A stretch of DNA of 64,000 bases, taken from positions 62,001 through 126,000 of the forward strand of contig NZ_JAUYVM010000011.1 in assembly GCF_030689305.1 (NCBI RefSeq). The letters run 5' to 3'. Source of the stretch: Vibrio penaeicida. Lineage in GTDB: Bacteria > Pseudomonadota > Gammaproteobacteria > Enterobacterales > Vibrionaceae. A model generated the notes under the pieces. That model saw nothing but the letters and a program-made list of their open reading frames with translations, was not told where the DNA came from and searched no databases. Below are positions 50,583-59,346 of the stretch, piece after piece. Position 1 is the first letter of the stretch, and every line of letters begins with the position of its first letter. A program made the position numbers and the translations under genes.

Positions 50583-52031
50583 TTAAGGACGGTATACCTT
50601 AACATTCTGATAACCTTGCTCCTTAAGATAAAGAGCTTGCAAGCGGCTCATGACACCTCTATCACAGTACAGCAAGTACGATTTAGTATGATCTAAGTCG
50701 CCAAATTTAGTGCTCAGCTTAAAGAAAGGAATGTGAACGACCTCAACCCCCTCTATCTCTAGTGGGTTTTCGTCCTCTTCTTCTGCACTACGAATATCCA
50801 GCACGACCGCATCTTGCTCTACAGCTTCTACTTGTTCAACTTCTGGTGCTTGTTCGAGGCTTTCTTTCGCAATGTCACGAATATCCATTACACGGGAATC
50901 GTAAACGACTTTTTCTAGAATAGAGAAATCAAACTTCTCTTCTTCCGTTTCAAGCTTTTCTTTAATTGCTTTAACCGTCGGCTTTTTCGAAATCACACCA
51001 CAATATTCAGGCATGGTTTTCGCAAAGTCTTCCGTACCAATATCACGAGCAAGATTGATGATATCTTCCTTATCCCAGTTGATAAGAGGGCGAAGAATCA
51101 ATGTGTCTGTCACGATATCGATATGCCTTAGGTTGGTCAGGGTTTGGCTAGATACTTGACCCAATGCTTCCCCAGTGACCAATGCTTGAATACCGAACTT
51201 ATCGGCAATCATTCCACCCGCACGCATAAACATACGCTTCAAGACTACGCCCATTTGACCGTCATCTACTTTTTCTAGAATCTCAGCAACAACGGGTTCA
51301 AAATCCACTGATATGAATTTTACTTTGGCCGATGAACCGTATTTTTCCCACAAATAGTGAGCGACTTGCTTAACACCGATCTCGTGTGCTGGACCACCAA
51401 GATTGAAGAAACAGTAATGCGTTTTCGAACCACGCTTTATATGCAAGTAGCTTGAAACACCAGAATCAAATCCACCAGAAATGAGGCTGAGCACATCTTC
51501 TTGTGTTCCTAGCGGGAAACCGCCCAACCCTTTATGACGAGCCAGTACTTGATAAAGATTTTCGTTCGCCACTTCTATATTTACAGTAACGTCGGGTTTA
51601 CTGAGTTTAACGCGAGCACTTTCGATGGCTTGGTTCAATCCGCCACCAACATAGCGTTCAAGTTCGATAGAAGTAAAGTCATGCTTACCGCGGCGCTTAG
51701 CGCGAACCGCAAAGGTTTTTCCTTCTAGCTTGTCGCGGTTAAGTTCGAGCACTTGCTCATAGATATCGTGCATGTCTTCAAAGTCTGATTGCAGTACTTC
51801 CAGAACGTGATGAATACCCGGAGTCTGAGTCAGGATTGCTAATACCTTTTCGTAGTACTCGTCACTGTTTGCTTTCACTTCAATGTGATCTCGACGATTA
51901 AACACCGCCACATTTTCAGTGTGCCTTTGAATAACAATGCGAATATTACATTCCAGAATACGAGTGAAGCGCTTTCGAACAGAATCACTTTTAACAAAAA
52001 TTTCTGGATGGGGTTTAACAATAAACTTCAT
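50583..52031 (-). CDS. thiI: tRNA 4-thiouridine synthetase ThiI
   Basis: ThiI adenylates U8 of tRNA and inserts sulfur to make 4-thiouridine, and supplies sulfur for the thiazole of thiamine. The 482-residue protein has an N-terminal ferredoxin-like and THUMP domain, the PP-loop SGGFDSGVSSYL, and a C-terminal rhodanese domain with the persulfide cysteine in LLYCDRGVMSR. The rhodanese part confirms the long gammaproteobacterial form. The ATG at 52031 (MKFIVKPHPEIFVKS) is the conserved start; an ATG four codons upstream is rejected. Confidence 0.95.
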   Translation of the reverse strand: MKFIVKPHPEIFVKSDSVRKRFTRILECNIRIVIQRHTENVAVFNRRDHIEVKANSDEYYEKVLAILTQTPGIHHVLEVLQSDFEDMHDIYEQVLELNRDKLEGKTFAVRAKRRGKHDFTSIELERYVGGGLNQAIESARVKLSKPDVTVNIEVANENLYQVLARHKGLGGFPLGTQEDVLSLISGGFDSGVSSYLHIKRGSKTHYCFFNLGGPAHEIGVKQVAHYLWEKYGSSAKVKFISVDFEPVVAEILEKVDDGQMGVVLKRMFMRAGGMIADKFGIQALVTGEALGQVSSQTLTNLRHIDIVTDTLILRPLINWDKEDIINLARDIGTEDFAKTMPEYCGVISKKPTVKAIKEKLETEEEKFDFSILEKVVYDSRVMDIRDIAKESLEQAPEVEQVEAVEQDAVVLDIRSAEEEDENPLEIEGVEVVHIPFFKLSTKFGDLDHTKSYLLYCDRGVMSRLQALYLKEQGYQNVKVYRP

Positions 52032-52107
52032 GACTTTCTTCACTGTATTAGAAAAAGGATTGCCTTAGGCAATTCTGAGGCGCGCGATTATAACCGAGAT
52101 AACCCCA

Positions 52108-52141
52108 CAAAAAAAGGTGAGCTCTTATCGAACTCACCTTT
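52108..52141 (-). terminator. Terminator of pomAB
   Basis: On the minus strand AAAGGTGAG ... CTCACCTTT with a 12-base loop followed by TTTTTG, 20 bases after the pomB stop. Confidence 0.85.
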
Positions 52142-52160
52142 ATCATTTTAGAACTATCAT

Positions 52161-53102
52161 TTACTGCTGAGCAGAAACTTCGTCACTAAAGTGCGGTTTA
52201 CCTTGCATGATATTGATTTCAACACGACGGTTCTCAATTCTGCCCTCTCGCGTGTCATTGCTTACGAGTGGCTCTGTGTCTGCCATACCCCGGACACGTA
52301 AACGAGCATGTTCAAACCCTTTCACTTTTTCCATCTCATGAGCAACGGATACAGCTCTTTGAGAAGATAAATCCCAATTTGAGCGATACAGTTCAGAATC
52401 TAATGGTTGGTTATCCGTGTGACCTGAAACTCGAACAATCCCCGGCACATCTTTTACCAATTCAGCCACTTGGCGCACCAAAGGACGGAACTTAGGTTGT
52501 AAGAAAGCAGAGCCTTCGGGGAACGCACCTTTTTCACGAATACGAATAACGATTTGTTGTCCGAGATTCTCTACTTCAACCGCACCTTCATCGATTTCTT
52601 TTTCCAGCGCTTTTTTGATGCTCTCAACAATGGTTTCCGTTTCTTCAGATTGAGATTCGGCTTGTTGCTGTTGTTGCTCTGACTCGTTATTTTGATTCAT
52701 CTTTGTGGATGTATCTGGCGATTTACCACCTGTCAGCTTACCAACTTCTCGTTTTGTACCACCTGCGCGATCAGACTCTCCATCATGAAACTCTAACGTC
52801 TTTTGCGTCATATCGATGGTTTGCTGCATGATCACATCAATCGGTGTCGGCTCTGGGCGACCAGGGCGGAACTCTTGCGCGATCACACTGGTCCCTTTGG
52901 GGATATCTTTCACTTCCAACTGATTTTGAACACCAAACGCAAATTTCATTGAACCTGCAATCTGTTTGAACTTCAGTACATCCATTTCAGAAAACGAAAG
53001 CAGGAGTACGAAGAAGCACATCAATAGCGACATCAAATCAGCGAATGTACCCATCCATAATGGGAGCCCCGGGGGGGGACATTTGCACTCTTCTTCTTCC
53101 AT
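52161..53102 (-). CDS. pomB: Sodium-driven polar flagellar motor protein PomB
   Basis: PomB is the peptidoglycan-anchored stator partner of PomA. The 313-residue protein has one membrane helix (about 15-40) carrying the ion-binding aspartate D22 in GTFADLMSLLMCF. A plug/linker region follows, with a Gln-rich stretch around 130-145. The C-terminal OmpA-like peptidoglycan-binding domain is VSGHTDNQPLDSELYRSNWD (20 residues). The sequence is closest to Vibrio PomB, which couples Na+ flow to rotation. The CPPPG codons near the start contain a run of eight C followed by four G on the coding strand. It starts 11 bases after pomA. Confidence 0.95.
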   Translation of the reverse strand: MEEEECKCPPPGLPLWMGTFADLMSLLMCFFVLLLSFSEMDVLKFKQIAGSMKFAFGVQNQLEVKDIPKGTSVIAQEFRPGRPEPTPIDVIMQQTIDMTQKTLEFHDGESDRAGGTKREVGKLTGGKSPDTSTKMNQNNESEQQQQQAESQSEETETIVESIKKALEKEIDEGAVEVENLGQQIVIRIREKGAFPEGSAFLQPKFRPLVRQVAELVKDVPGIVRVSGHTDNQPLDSELYRSNWDLSSQRAVSVAHEMEKVKGFEHARLRVRGMADTEPLVSNDTREGRIENRRVEINIMQGKPHFSDEVSAQQ

Positions 53103-53113
53103 CTCAGTTCACC

Positions 53114-53878
53114 TTACTCGCCATCCACATCAAGAACACGCTTACTTTCATTAAGGTAGTTCTTCAAATAGCTGTCGATAACACGAGGGTTTTGACCGTC
53201 TTGAATGGCTAATACGCCATCCATAATCAATCGGCGGTTCAGTTTTTCTTGCTCACGACGAAGGGATAGCTTGTCGGCAATAGGGAAAAACACCATGTTA
53301 GAAAGAATAGCACCGTATAGCGTTGTAAGAAGTGCTACCGCCATCGCAGGACCGATAGATTTAGGATCATCCATGTTGGAAAGCATCGCTACCAAACCAA
53401 CCAATGTACCAATCATTCCCATGGCCGGTGCAACATCACCAAAAGCCGTAAACACAGCTCTTCCTTGCTCATGACGCTCATCGGTGAGCGAAATGTCTTT
53501 TTGAAGTGTCGCTCGGACAACATCCGCATCATGCCCATCGACCAGTAAATCGATACCTTTTTGCATAAAGGAGCTGGTGATTTCCATTTCTTCTAACGCA
53601 AGAAAACCACCTTTACGAGCGGCATCCGCCATTTCAACAACCTTAGCGATCAAATCTTCTGGCTCGTCCGCTTTGAACATGAAGGCTTTACCTGCGATTT
53701 TGGCCGCGCCAAAAAACTGTCCCATGGTAAATTTCATTAATACAACGAAGGTTGAGCCACCGACTACGATCAAGATAGACGTGGTATCGATAAAAATACC
53801 GATGCCTCCCCCCAACACCATCGCCATGATGACGAATGCAAAACCGCCAATTAATCCAATTAACGTTGCTAAATCCAC
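53114..53878 (-). CDS. pomA: Sodium-driven polar flagellar motor protein PomA
   Basis: PomA is the four-helix stator subunit that forms the Na+ channel with PomB and drives rotation of the polar flagellum. The 254-residue protein starts with GTG giving MDLATLIGLIGGFAFVI, preceded by AGGGGTG. It has membrane helices near 5-25, 30-50, 150-170 and 185-205, a cytoplasmic loop with the charged residues that act on FliG, and the conserved GTLVGLVAML. It heads the pomA-pomB operon behind a sigma-28-type promoter at 53924-53950. Confidence 0.95.
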   Translation of the reverse strand: MDLATLIGLIGGFAFVIMAMVLGGGIGIFIDTTSILIVVGGSTFVVLMKFTMGQFFGAAKIAGKAFMFKADEPEDLIAKVVEMADAARKGGFLALEEMEITSSFMQKGIDLLVDGHDADVVRATLQKDISLTDERHEQGRAVFTAFGDVAPAMGMIGTLVGLVAMLSNMDDPKSIGPAMAVALLTTLYGAILSNMVFFPIADKLSLRREQEKLNRRLIMDGVLAIQDGQNPRVIDSYLKNYLNESKRVLDVDGE

Positions 53879-53923
53879 AAAGCACCCCTCATGCTAAAAA
53901 TTCTACTGTGCGCTTAACACCAA

Positions 53924-53950
53924 CTATCGGCAGAATCTGAGTATTATTTA
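53924..53950 (-). promoter_or_regulatory. Sigma-28 (FliA) type promoter of pomAB
   Basis: Read on the minus strand, TAAA is followed after exactly 15 bases by GCCGATAG, close to the sigma-28 consensus TAAA-N15-GCCGATAA. It lies 46-72 bases upstream of the pomA GTG. Motor genes of polar flagella in vibrios are late, FliA-dependent genes, so the reading fits. Not proven by sequence alone. Confidence 0.72.
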
Positions 53951-54239
53951 GGACTTTTCCCGATACCAAGCGCAAATTTTCCTTTAACTTTAACAGAGTA
54001 TAACCGAGTTACCTACGCTCGCTGTCCATTCACATTGTAGGCAATCTCTCGTTTTGTGTTGTGATCACGTCTGAATTGAGCAAAAAAGAATCTCCATCAT
54101 AATTTGAGACTATTTGTTAATAACGAATAGAGGATAAAAACTGATATACTGCACTTTTGTTAAATTTTCTCTTGCGTGAGTTTGACCAGCAGCAGTCGCT
54201 GGGGTAACTTGCGTGCAACGTTTTAATAGCAGAAACCGT
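53951..54239. other. Rest of the divergent pomA-xseB spacer
   Basis: No gene is supported here. An extended -10 TGATATACT at 54142-54150 could serve xseB-ispA-dxs. The sequence is otherwise unremarkable; there is no RNA gene or repeat I recognise. Confidence 0.5.
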
Positions 54240-54485
54240 ATGGCAAGCAAAAAACCAGAAAATATGACTTTTGAAGAGTCTCTAACAGAATTGGATTCTA
54301 TTGTTGAGCAATTAGAAAGCGGCGATCTCGCACTAGAAGATGCTTTGAAAAAATTTGAACGTGGAATCCTCCTTGCTCGATCAGGTCAAGGTAAATTATC
54401 TGAAGCTGAACAACGTGTTGCCATTCTGATTCAAGAAGACGATCAGGCTGAACTTTCGCCATTTGAATCAAATTCTGAAGATTAA
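54240..54485 (+). CDS. xseB: Exodeoxyribonuclease VII small subunit
   Basis: XseB is the small helical subunit of exonuclease VII, which degrades single-stranded DNA to short oligonucleotides. The 81-residue protein has the family pattern FEESLTELDSIVEQLESGDL (20 residues) and ALKKFERGILLARSGQ. The ATG at 54240 gives MASKKPENM, the usual Vibrio start; an ATG nine codons upstream would include the leader. It lies three bases ahead of ispA, and the xseB-ispA-dxs order matches E. coli. Confidence 0.95.
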   Translation: MASKKPENMTFEESLTELDSIVEQLESGDLALEDALKKFERGILLARSGQGKLSEAEQRVAILIQEDDQAELSPFESNSED

Positions 54486-54488
54486 TTT

Positions 54489-55373
54489 ATGTCCGCACCT
54501 TTAACGCCTTATCAAACCCGCAGTAACGCGCAATTGAATGCATGGCTTGATACTCTTCCTTATCAAGAGTTACCTCTAATTCAGGCTATGCGCCACGGAT
54601 TAACTCTGGGTGGCAAGCGTGCTCGCCCTTATCTCGTATACATTACCGGTGAAATGCTGGGATGTAAGCTAGAAGATTTGGATACACCTGCCAGCGCAGT
54701 CGAGTGCATTCATGCCTACTCTTTGATTCATGATGACTTACCCGCAATGGACGATGACGAGCTTCGTCGTGGTCAGCCAACTTGTCATATCAAATTTGAT
54801 GAAGCCACCGCCATATTGACAGGCGATGCACTACAGACATTGGCATTTACTATTCTTGCTGAAGGTAAGCTGAGTTCCGACGGAGAGCTTAACCGTATAA
54901 AAATGGTTCAAACACTTGCTAATGCCTCTGGCGTGAGCGGGATGTGTATGGGACAAGCGCTCGACCTCGCCGCGGAAAACCGCAGCGTGTCACTCGAAGA
55001 ACTTGAAACCATCCACTTAAATAAAACAGCAGCACTTATAAAAAGTGCCATTAAGATGGGTGCGATGGCTGCTGGAGAGAAAGGGCTGACTGTCCTTCCT
55101 CAATTGGAAAGATACGCTGACCTAGTCGGTCTGGCTTTCCAAGTACAAGACGATATTTTAGATATCATCAGCGATACTGAAACATTGGGGAAACCCCAAG
55201 GTTCAGATCAAGAATTAAACAAGAGTACTTACCCTTCCCTATTGGGTTTGGAAGGTGCTCAAAAGAAAGCTCAAGAGCTGCTCACAGAGGCATTAGGCAC
55301 ATTAGAAGCCATCCCTTACAATACGCAGTTACTTGAAGAGTTCGCCCGTTATGTGGTCGAGCGCAAAAACTAA
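54489..55373 (+). CDS. ispA: Farnesyl diphosphate synthase
   Basis: IspA makes C15 farnesyl diphosphate from DMAPP and IPP, feeding UppS, quinone and heme O synthesis. The 294-residue enzyme shows the first aspartate-rich motif DDLPAMDDDELRRG, with the short-chain-determining residues just upstream, and the second motif QVQDDILDIISD. GGKRARPYLVY near the start is conserved. It is three bases after xseB and 19 before dxs, forming a tight MEP/isoprenoid operon. Confidence 0.96.
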   Translation: MSAPLTPYQTRSNAQLNAWLDTLPYQELPLIQAMRHGLTLGGKRARPYLVYITGEMLGCKLEDLDTPASAVECIHAYSLIHDDLPAMDDDELRRGQPTCHIKFDEATAILTGDALQTLAFTILAEGKLSSDGELNRIKMVQTLANASGVSGMCMGQALDLAAENRSVSLEELETIHLNKTAALIKSAIKMGAMAAGEKGLTVLPQLERYADLVGLAFQVQDDILDIISDTETLGKPQGSDQELNKSTYPSLLGLEGAQKKAQELLTEALGTLEAIPYNTQLLEEFARYVVERKN

Positions 55374-55392
55374 ACTATAAGCGCTGAATTTT

Positions 55393-57282
55393 ATGACTCT
55401 CGATATTTCAAAATATCCTACTTTAGCACTGGCAGATACACCTGATGAGTTGCGCCTCCTTCCAAAGGAGAGCCTACCGACACTATGTGATGAATTGAGA
55501 ACGTACCTTCTTAATTCCGTCAGCCAATCAAGTGGGCACTTAGCATCCGGTTTAGGAACAGTGGAACTAACGGTTGCTTTGCATTATGTCTATAACACTC
55601 CGTTTGATCAGTTGATCTGGGATGTTGGTCATCAGGCATACCCCCATAAGATCCTAACTGGTCGCCGTGAGAAACTTCCTACCATTCGCCAAAAAGGTGG
55701 GCTTCATCCTTTCCCTTGGCGAGGTGAAAGTGAATACGATGTCTTGTCTGTCGGTCACTCCTCAACGTCCATCAGTGCAGCACTGGGAATGTCTATCTCC
55801 GCAGAAAAAGAAGGCAAAGACAGACGAGTGGTTAGCGTTATCGGTGATGGTGCGATTACAGCAGGCATGGCATTTGAAGCAATGAATCATGCTGGCGATG
55901 TACATACTGATATGCTGGTCATTCTGAACGACAACGAAATGTCCATTTCAGAGAACGTCGGCGCACTGAACAACCATTTAGCTCAGCTGCTATCGGGTAA
56001 CCTTTATACGTCTATTCGCGAAGGCGGTAAAAAAGTATTGTCTGGCTTGCCTCCAATTAAAGAATTGGTTCGCAGAACGGAAGAACACCTCAAAGGAATG
56101 GTTGTTCCAGGGACCTTGTTTGAGGAGCTTGGCTTTAACTACATTGGTCCTGTCGATGGGCACGATGTGAACGAACTGGTTAAGACGCTGAAAAACATGC
56201 GTAGCCTGAAAGGACCTCAGTTCCTACACATTATGACCAAAAAAGGTAAAGGACACGCACCTGCCGAGAAAGATCCTATTGGATACCACGCGGTACAGAA
56301 ACAATTCCTAAACCCAGACAACAAGCCAAAGACCAAAGCTTCAAAGCCAACATTTTCCAATATTTTTGGCAACTTCCTTTGTGACATGGCAGCTCAAGAT
56401 CCAAAACTAATGGCAATCACACCAGCAATGCGTGAAGGCTCTGGTATGGTTCGATTCTCGAAGGAATTCCCTAAACAATATTTTGATGTCGCGATTGCTG
56501 AACAACACGCAGTAACGCTGGCAAGTGGCATGGCCATCGCAGGTCAGAACCCAATCGTAGCGATTTACTCAACGTTTTTGCAACGTGGTTACGACCAATT
56601 GATTCATGATGTCGCTATCATGGATTTGCCGGTATTGTTCGCCATTGACCGCGCTGGACTCGTCGGTGCAGATGGTCAGACTCACCAAGGTGCGTTTGAT
56701 CTCAGCTTTATGCGCTGTATCCCTAACATGGTTATTATGGCGCCTAGTGACGAAAATGAATGCCGCCAGATGTTGTACACCGGACACAAACACACAGGTC
56801 CATCTGCTGTTCGTTACCCTCGTGGTAGTGGTTGTGGCACGGCTATTCAACAAGAGATGGTTGCACTTGAGATTGGTAAAGGGCGCATTGTCCGACAGCG
56901 CCAAACTGACGATCAAGAAAGTCAGCCAAAAGTTGCCATATTAAGCTTCGGTACATTCTTGCCTAGTGCTCTTTCTGCAGCAGAAGCGTTAAACGCCACA
57001 GTGGCTGATATGCGATTTGTGAAACCACTAGACGAAACTTTGATTTCAGAATTAGTATCCACGCACGACGTGCTGGTTACGCTAGAAGAAAACGTTATCG
57101 CCGGCGGTGCGGGTGCGGGTGTTGTTGAATACCTCATGAGCAGTAAACAAATTGTGCCAGTGTTAAACCTTGGTTTACCTGACCAATTTGTCGCGCAAGG
57201 CACGCAAGAAGAAATGCACGCCGAGCTTGGCTTAGATGCTGCGGGCGTTGAGTTAGCGATAAAAGATTACTTAAGTAAATAA
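55393..57282 (+). CDS. dxs: 1-deoxy-D-xylulose-5-phosphate synthase
   Basis: Dxs condenses pyruvate and glyceraldehyde 3-phosphate to DXP using thiamine diphosphate, the first step of the MEP pathway and a feed to thiamine and pyridoxal. The 629-residue protein has GHQAYPHKILTGR, the TPP-binding VIGDGAITAGMAFEAMNHAG (20 residues) and the transketolase-like DVAIAEQHAVTLASGMA. The product is used by IspC at 20124. It ends the xseB-ispA-dxs operon, followed by a strong bidirectional terminator. Confidence 0.97.
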   Translation: MTLDISKYPTLALADTPDELRLLPKESLPTLCDELRTYLLNSVSQSSGHLASGLGTVELTVALHYVYNTPFDQLIWDVGHQAYPHKILTGRREKLPTIRQKGGLHPFPWRGESEYDVLSVGHSSTSISAALGMSISAEKEGKDRRVVSVIGDGAITAGMAFEAMNHAGDVHTDMLVILNDNEMSISENVGALNNHLAQLLSGNLYTSIREGGKKVLSGLPPIKELVRRTEEHLKGMVVPGTLFEELGFNYIGPVDGHDVNELVKTLKNMRSLKGPQFLHIMTKKGKGHAPAEKDPIGYHAVQKQFLNPDNKPKTKASKPTFSNIFGNFLCDMAAQDPKLMAITPAMREGSGMVRFSKEFPKQYFDVAIAEQHAVTLASGMAIAGQNPIVAIYSTFLQRGYDQLIHDVAIMDLPVLFAIDRAGLVGADGQTHQGAFDLSFMRCIPNMVIMAPSDENECRQMLYTGHKHTGPSAVRYPRGSGCGTAIQQEMVALEIGKGRIVRQRQTDDQESQPKVAILSFGTFLPSALSAAEALNATVADMRFVKPLDETLISELVSTHDVLVTLEENVIAGGAGAGVVEYLMSSKQIVPVLNLGLPDQFVAQGTQEEMHAELGLDAAGVELAIKDYLSK

Positions 57283-57307
57283 CCGCTATTACCCTAAAGT
57301 AACGATC

Positions 57308-57336
57308 AAAAAAGCCGAACTCAGTTCGGCTTTTTT
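57308..57336. terminator. Bidirectional terminator after dxs
   Basis: AAAAAAGCCGAA, then TTCGGCTTTTTT, a near-perfect palindrome between the convergent dxs and ABM-family genes. Confidence 0.88.
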
Positions 57337-57354
57337 ATGCTTACAAACTTGTCG

Positions 57355-57705
57355 TTATTTCAATTTTGGTGCATCGTATCCGTTTGGTTCATCACTATAT
57401 ATACATACATTATATTTCTCTACCAAGCCACTCTCAGCCATACAGTGTGTTTCAAAAAACTCTTGTATTTCAAAACGCTGGCAATGTGCTTCAAACGCTT
57501 CATTACTTTCCCAGATTTCGTTAAATGCAATGGGATAAGATTCACCTTCTGCGAATGGGCTAGGGATATGGCGCGTTACGATATACTGTAAGCATCCATC
57601 CTCTCTTAATGTATTAGACTCCAATGATGACAGAACATCGAACAATTCATCCAGCTTACCTTCCTTCGGTAAAAATTGAGCAATGCAATACACCTTTTTA
57701 GACAT
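57355..57705 (-). CDS. Antibiotic biosynthesis monooxygenase (ABM) family protein
   Basis: A 116-residue small ferredoxin-like fold protein. The pattern AQFLPKEGKLDELFDVL, the C-terminal ESNEAFEAHCQRFEIQEFF (19 residues) and the closing acidic residues match the ABM domain family, which includes YgiN-like quinol monooxygenases and heme-degrading enzymes. The actual substrate is unknown, and no neighbour gives a clue. It converges on dxs; the next gene pgpA is 27 bases upstream on the same strand. Confidence 0.75.
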   Translation of the reverse strand: MSKKVYCIAQFLPKEGKLDELFDVLSSLESNTLREDGCLQYIVTRHIPSPFAEGESYPIAFNEIWESNEAFEAHCQRFEIQEFFETHCMAESGLVEKYNVCIYSDEPNGYDAPKLK

Positions 57706-57732
57706 GTTAAGTATCCTTTTTTAACGACTCCA

Positions 57733-58239
57733 TTATATAAGCCAGCCAGCATACCTGCCAACAAGCCATAATGAAATAGCCGCCATGATGCCTGCGACAA
57801 TATCGTCCAGCATAATACCTAACCCACCGTGGACTCGCTTATCAAGCCATCCTATTGGCCATGGTTTTACCATGTCAAAAAAGCGAAAAAGGACGAACCC
57901 AGTAAGAATCCATTTCCAATCGAAAACAGGTACTTTAAACAGTGGGACAATAGCCATGGTGATCCAGAAGCCGGCAAATTCATCCCACACAATGGAGCCA
58001 TGGTCGTGCACCCCCATATCATCAGAAGTCACCTGACAAATCTTGATGCCGATAATGCACGAGCCAATGACGGCAATAATGTATAGAGGCAACGGTAACT
58101 GCACCAATAGAAGATAGAAAGGAACCGCGGCGAGTGTTCCCATGGTGCCTGGGATAATGGGAGCTAATCCACTACCAAAACCTGTTGCAAGCAAGTGCCA
58201 AGGGTTTTTAAGCGAAATCAGGGATAGAGGAGACGGCAT
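57733..58239 (-). CDS. pgpA: Phosphatidylglycerophosphatase A
   Basis: PgpA removes the phosphate of phosphatidylglycerophosphate to give phosphatidylglycerol. The 168-residue inner membrane protein has several hydrophobic segments. The motifs SGLAPIIPGTMGTL, WDEFAGFWITM and RFFDMVKPWPIGWLD belong to the PgpA family; the Asp/Glu-rich region DDIVAGIMA is the likely active-site end. It overlaps thiL by one base, as in many gammaproteobacteria (thiL-pgpA). Confidence 0.93.
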   Translation of the reverse strand: MPSPLSLISLKNPWHLLATGFGSGLAPIIPGTMGTLAAVPFYLLLVQLPLPLYIIAVIGSCIIGIKICQVTSDDMGVHDHGSIVWDEFAGFWITMAIVPLFKVPVFDWKWILTGFVLFRFFDMVKPWPIGWLDKRVHGGLGIMLDDIVAGIMAAISLWLVGRYAGWLI

Positions 58240-59213
58240 TACGAGTTAACCTTAAAATGATCATAGCCAGACAACTGCCAATCCAGTTTCTGACCTTCTT
58301 TTTCCAGTACCAATTCGCCACCACTGCGAATTTGCCCAATACACGTAGCGGTTGTACCCGAATACGCAAGCAAGGTATCCATTTGACCTTTATGTTCTTC
58401 TGGGACACAAAAACAAAGCTCATACTCTTCACCGCTGATCAGCGCCATCTTCAGAGCCTCATCTTTATCATCGCAATACGCTAGTAATTCATCAGACAGA
58501 GGAATGGCATCCACATTAATAACCGCCCCGACGTTAGAAGCGTCCATAATGTGTTTTAAGTCCGAGATTAACCCATCAGAGACATCTAAACAGGAAGACG
58601 CTACATTTCGCAAAGCCTGCCCAACGACCAAGCGTGGAGTTGCGAGATAGTGCCTTCTTTCGAGTTCTTCTGCGTAAGGTTTACTTCGCTTTGATTCATC
58701 GAGAACAACTTCGAGCCCAGCCGCACTATCACCTAACGTGCCCGTCACGTAAATCCAATCACCTACTTTTGCACCATCGCGTCGCATCGCTTTACCCTCG
58801 GGAACAAAACCTTGAACGGTCAGGGTAATACTCAAAGGACCTTTAGTGGTATCACCACCAATGAGCTGGATATTGAAATAGTTAGCTAACTCAAAAAATG
58901 ACTCGCTAAATGGGGCCAGCCACATTTCATCGGGCTCAGGTAAAGTGAGCGCAAGGGATACCCATGCTGGCGAAGCACCCATAGCAGCTAAATCACTCAA
59001 ATTTGAAGCCAATGCTTTGTGAGCAACCCACGCTGGGTTAGCGTGCTCTAGAAAATGCGTACCCGCCACGAGCGTATCAGTACTGATTGCTATTTGAACA
59101 TTTTCAGGAGAGGTAACCAAGGCGCTGTCATCGCCAAGGGAAAGCTGAACATCTTTGCGCTGGGTTTGTCGGTTTACGAAATAGGTGGTAATTAGGTTAA
59201 ATTCACCTGCCAT
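58239..59213 (-). CDS. thiL: Thiamine-monophosphate kinase
   Basis: ThiL phosphorylates thiamine monophosphate to the cofactor TPP with ATP. The 324-residue protein (ATG at 59213, MAGEFNLITTYFVNRQ) has the conserved start, as in E. coli MACGEFSL. The Asp motifs GDDSALV and IGGDTTKGPLSITLTV and the ATP region CLDVSDGLISDL are visible. Two upstream ATGs (59228, 59255) give non-conserved extensions. It overlaps pgpA by one base. A palindromic terminator separates it from nusB. Confidence 0.93.
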   Translation of the reverse strand: MAGEFNLITTYFVNRQTQRKDVQLSLGDDSALVTSPENVQIAISTDTLVAGTHFLEHANPAWVAHKALASNLSDLAAMGASPAWVSLALTLPEPDEMWLAPFSESFFELANYFNIQLIGGDTTKGPLSITLTVQGFVPEGKAMRRDGAKVGDWIYVTGTLGDSAAGLEVVLDESKRSKPYAEELERRHYLATPRLVVGQALRNVASSCLDVSDGLISDLKHIMDASNVGAVINVDAIPLSDELLAYCDDKDEALKMALISGEEYELCFCVPEEHKGQMDTLLAYSGTTATCIGQIRSGGELVLEKEGQKLDWQLSGYDHFKVNS

Positions 59214-59246
59214 AGCTGACTCTTGCATGTTGTTATTTATGTTAAT

Positions 59247-59273
59247 TATACCCAAGTTTGCTTGACTTGCTCG
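59247..59273. repeat. Divergent end of the TATACCCAAG repeat family
   Basis: TATACCCAAG followed by TTTGCTTGACTTGCTCG resembles the start of the repeat at 41996 for the first 11 bases, then diverges. It is a weak copy, upstream of thiL. Confidence 0.4.
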
Positions 59274-59302
59274 AAGCAGTTTAAGACCTAGAGCACGAAA
59301 AG

Positions 59303-59332
59303 AAAAAGGTCAGCTAATTAGCTGACCTTTTT
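59303..59332. terminator. Palindromic terminator between nusB and thiL
   Basis: AAAAAGGTCAGCTAA directly followed by its complement TTAGCTGACCTTTTT, a perfect 30-base palindrome with A/T tracts. It follows the nusB stop by 14 bases. Confidence 0.8.
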
Positions 59333-59346
59333 GTATTTATTCACGA

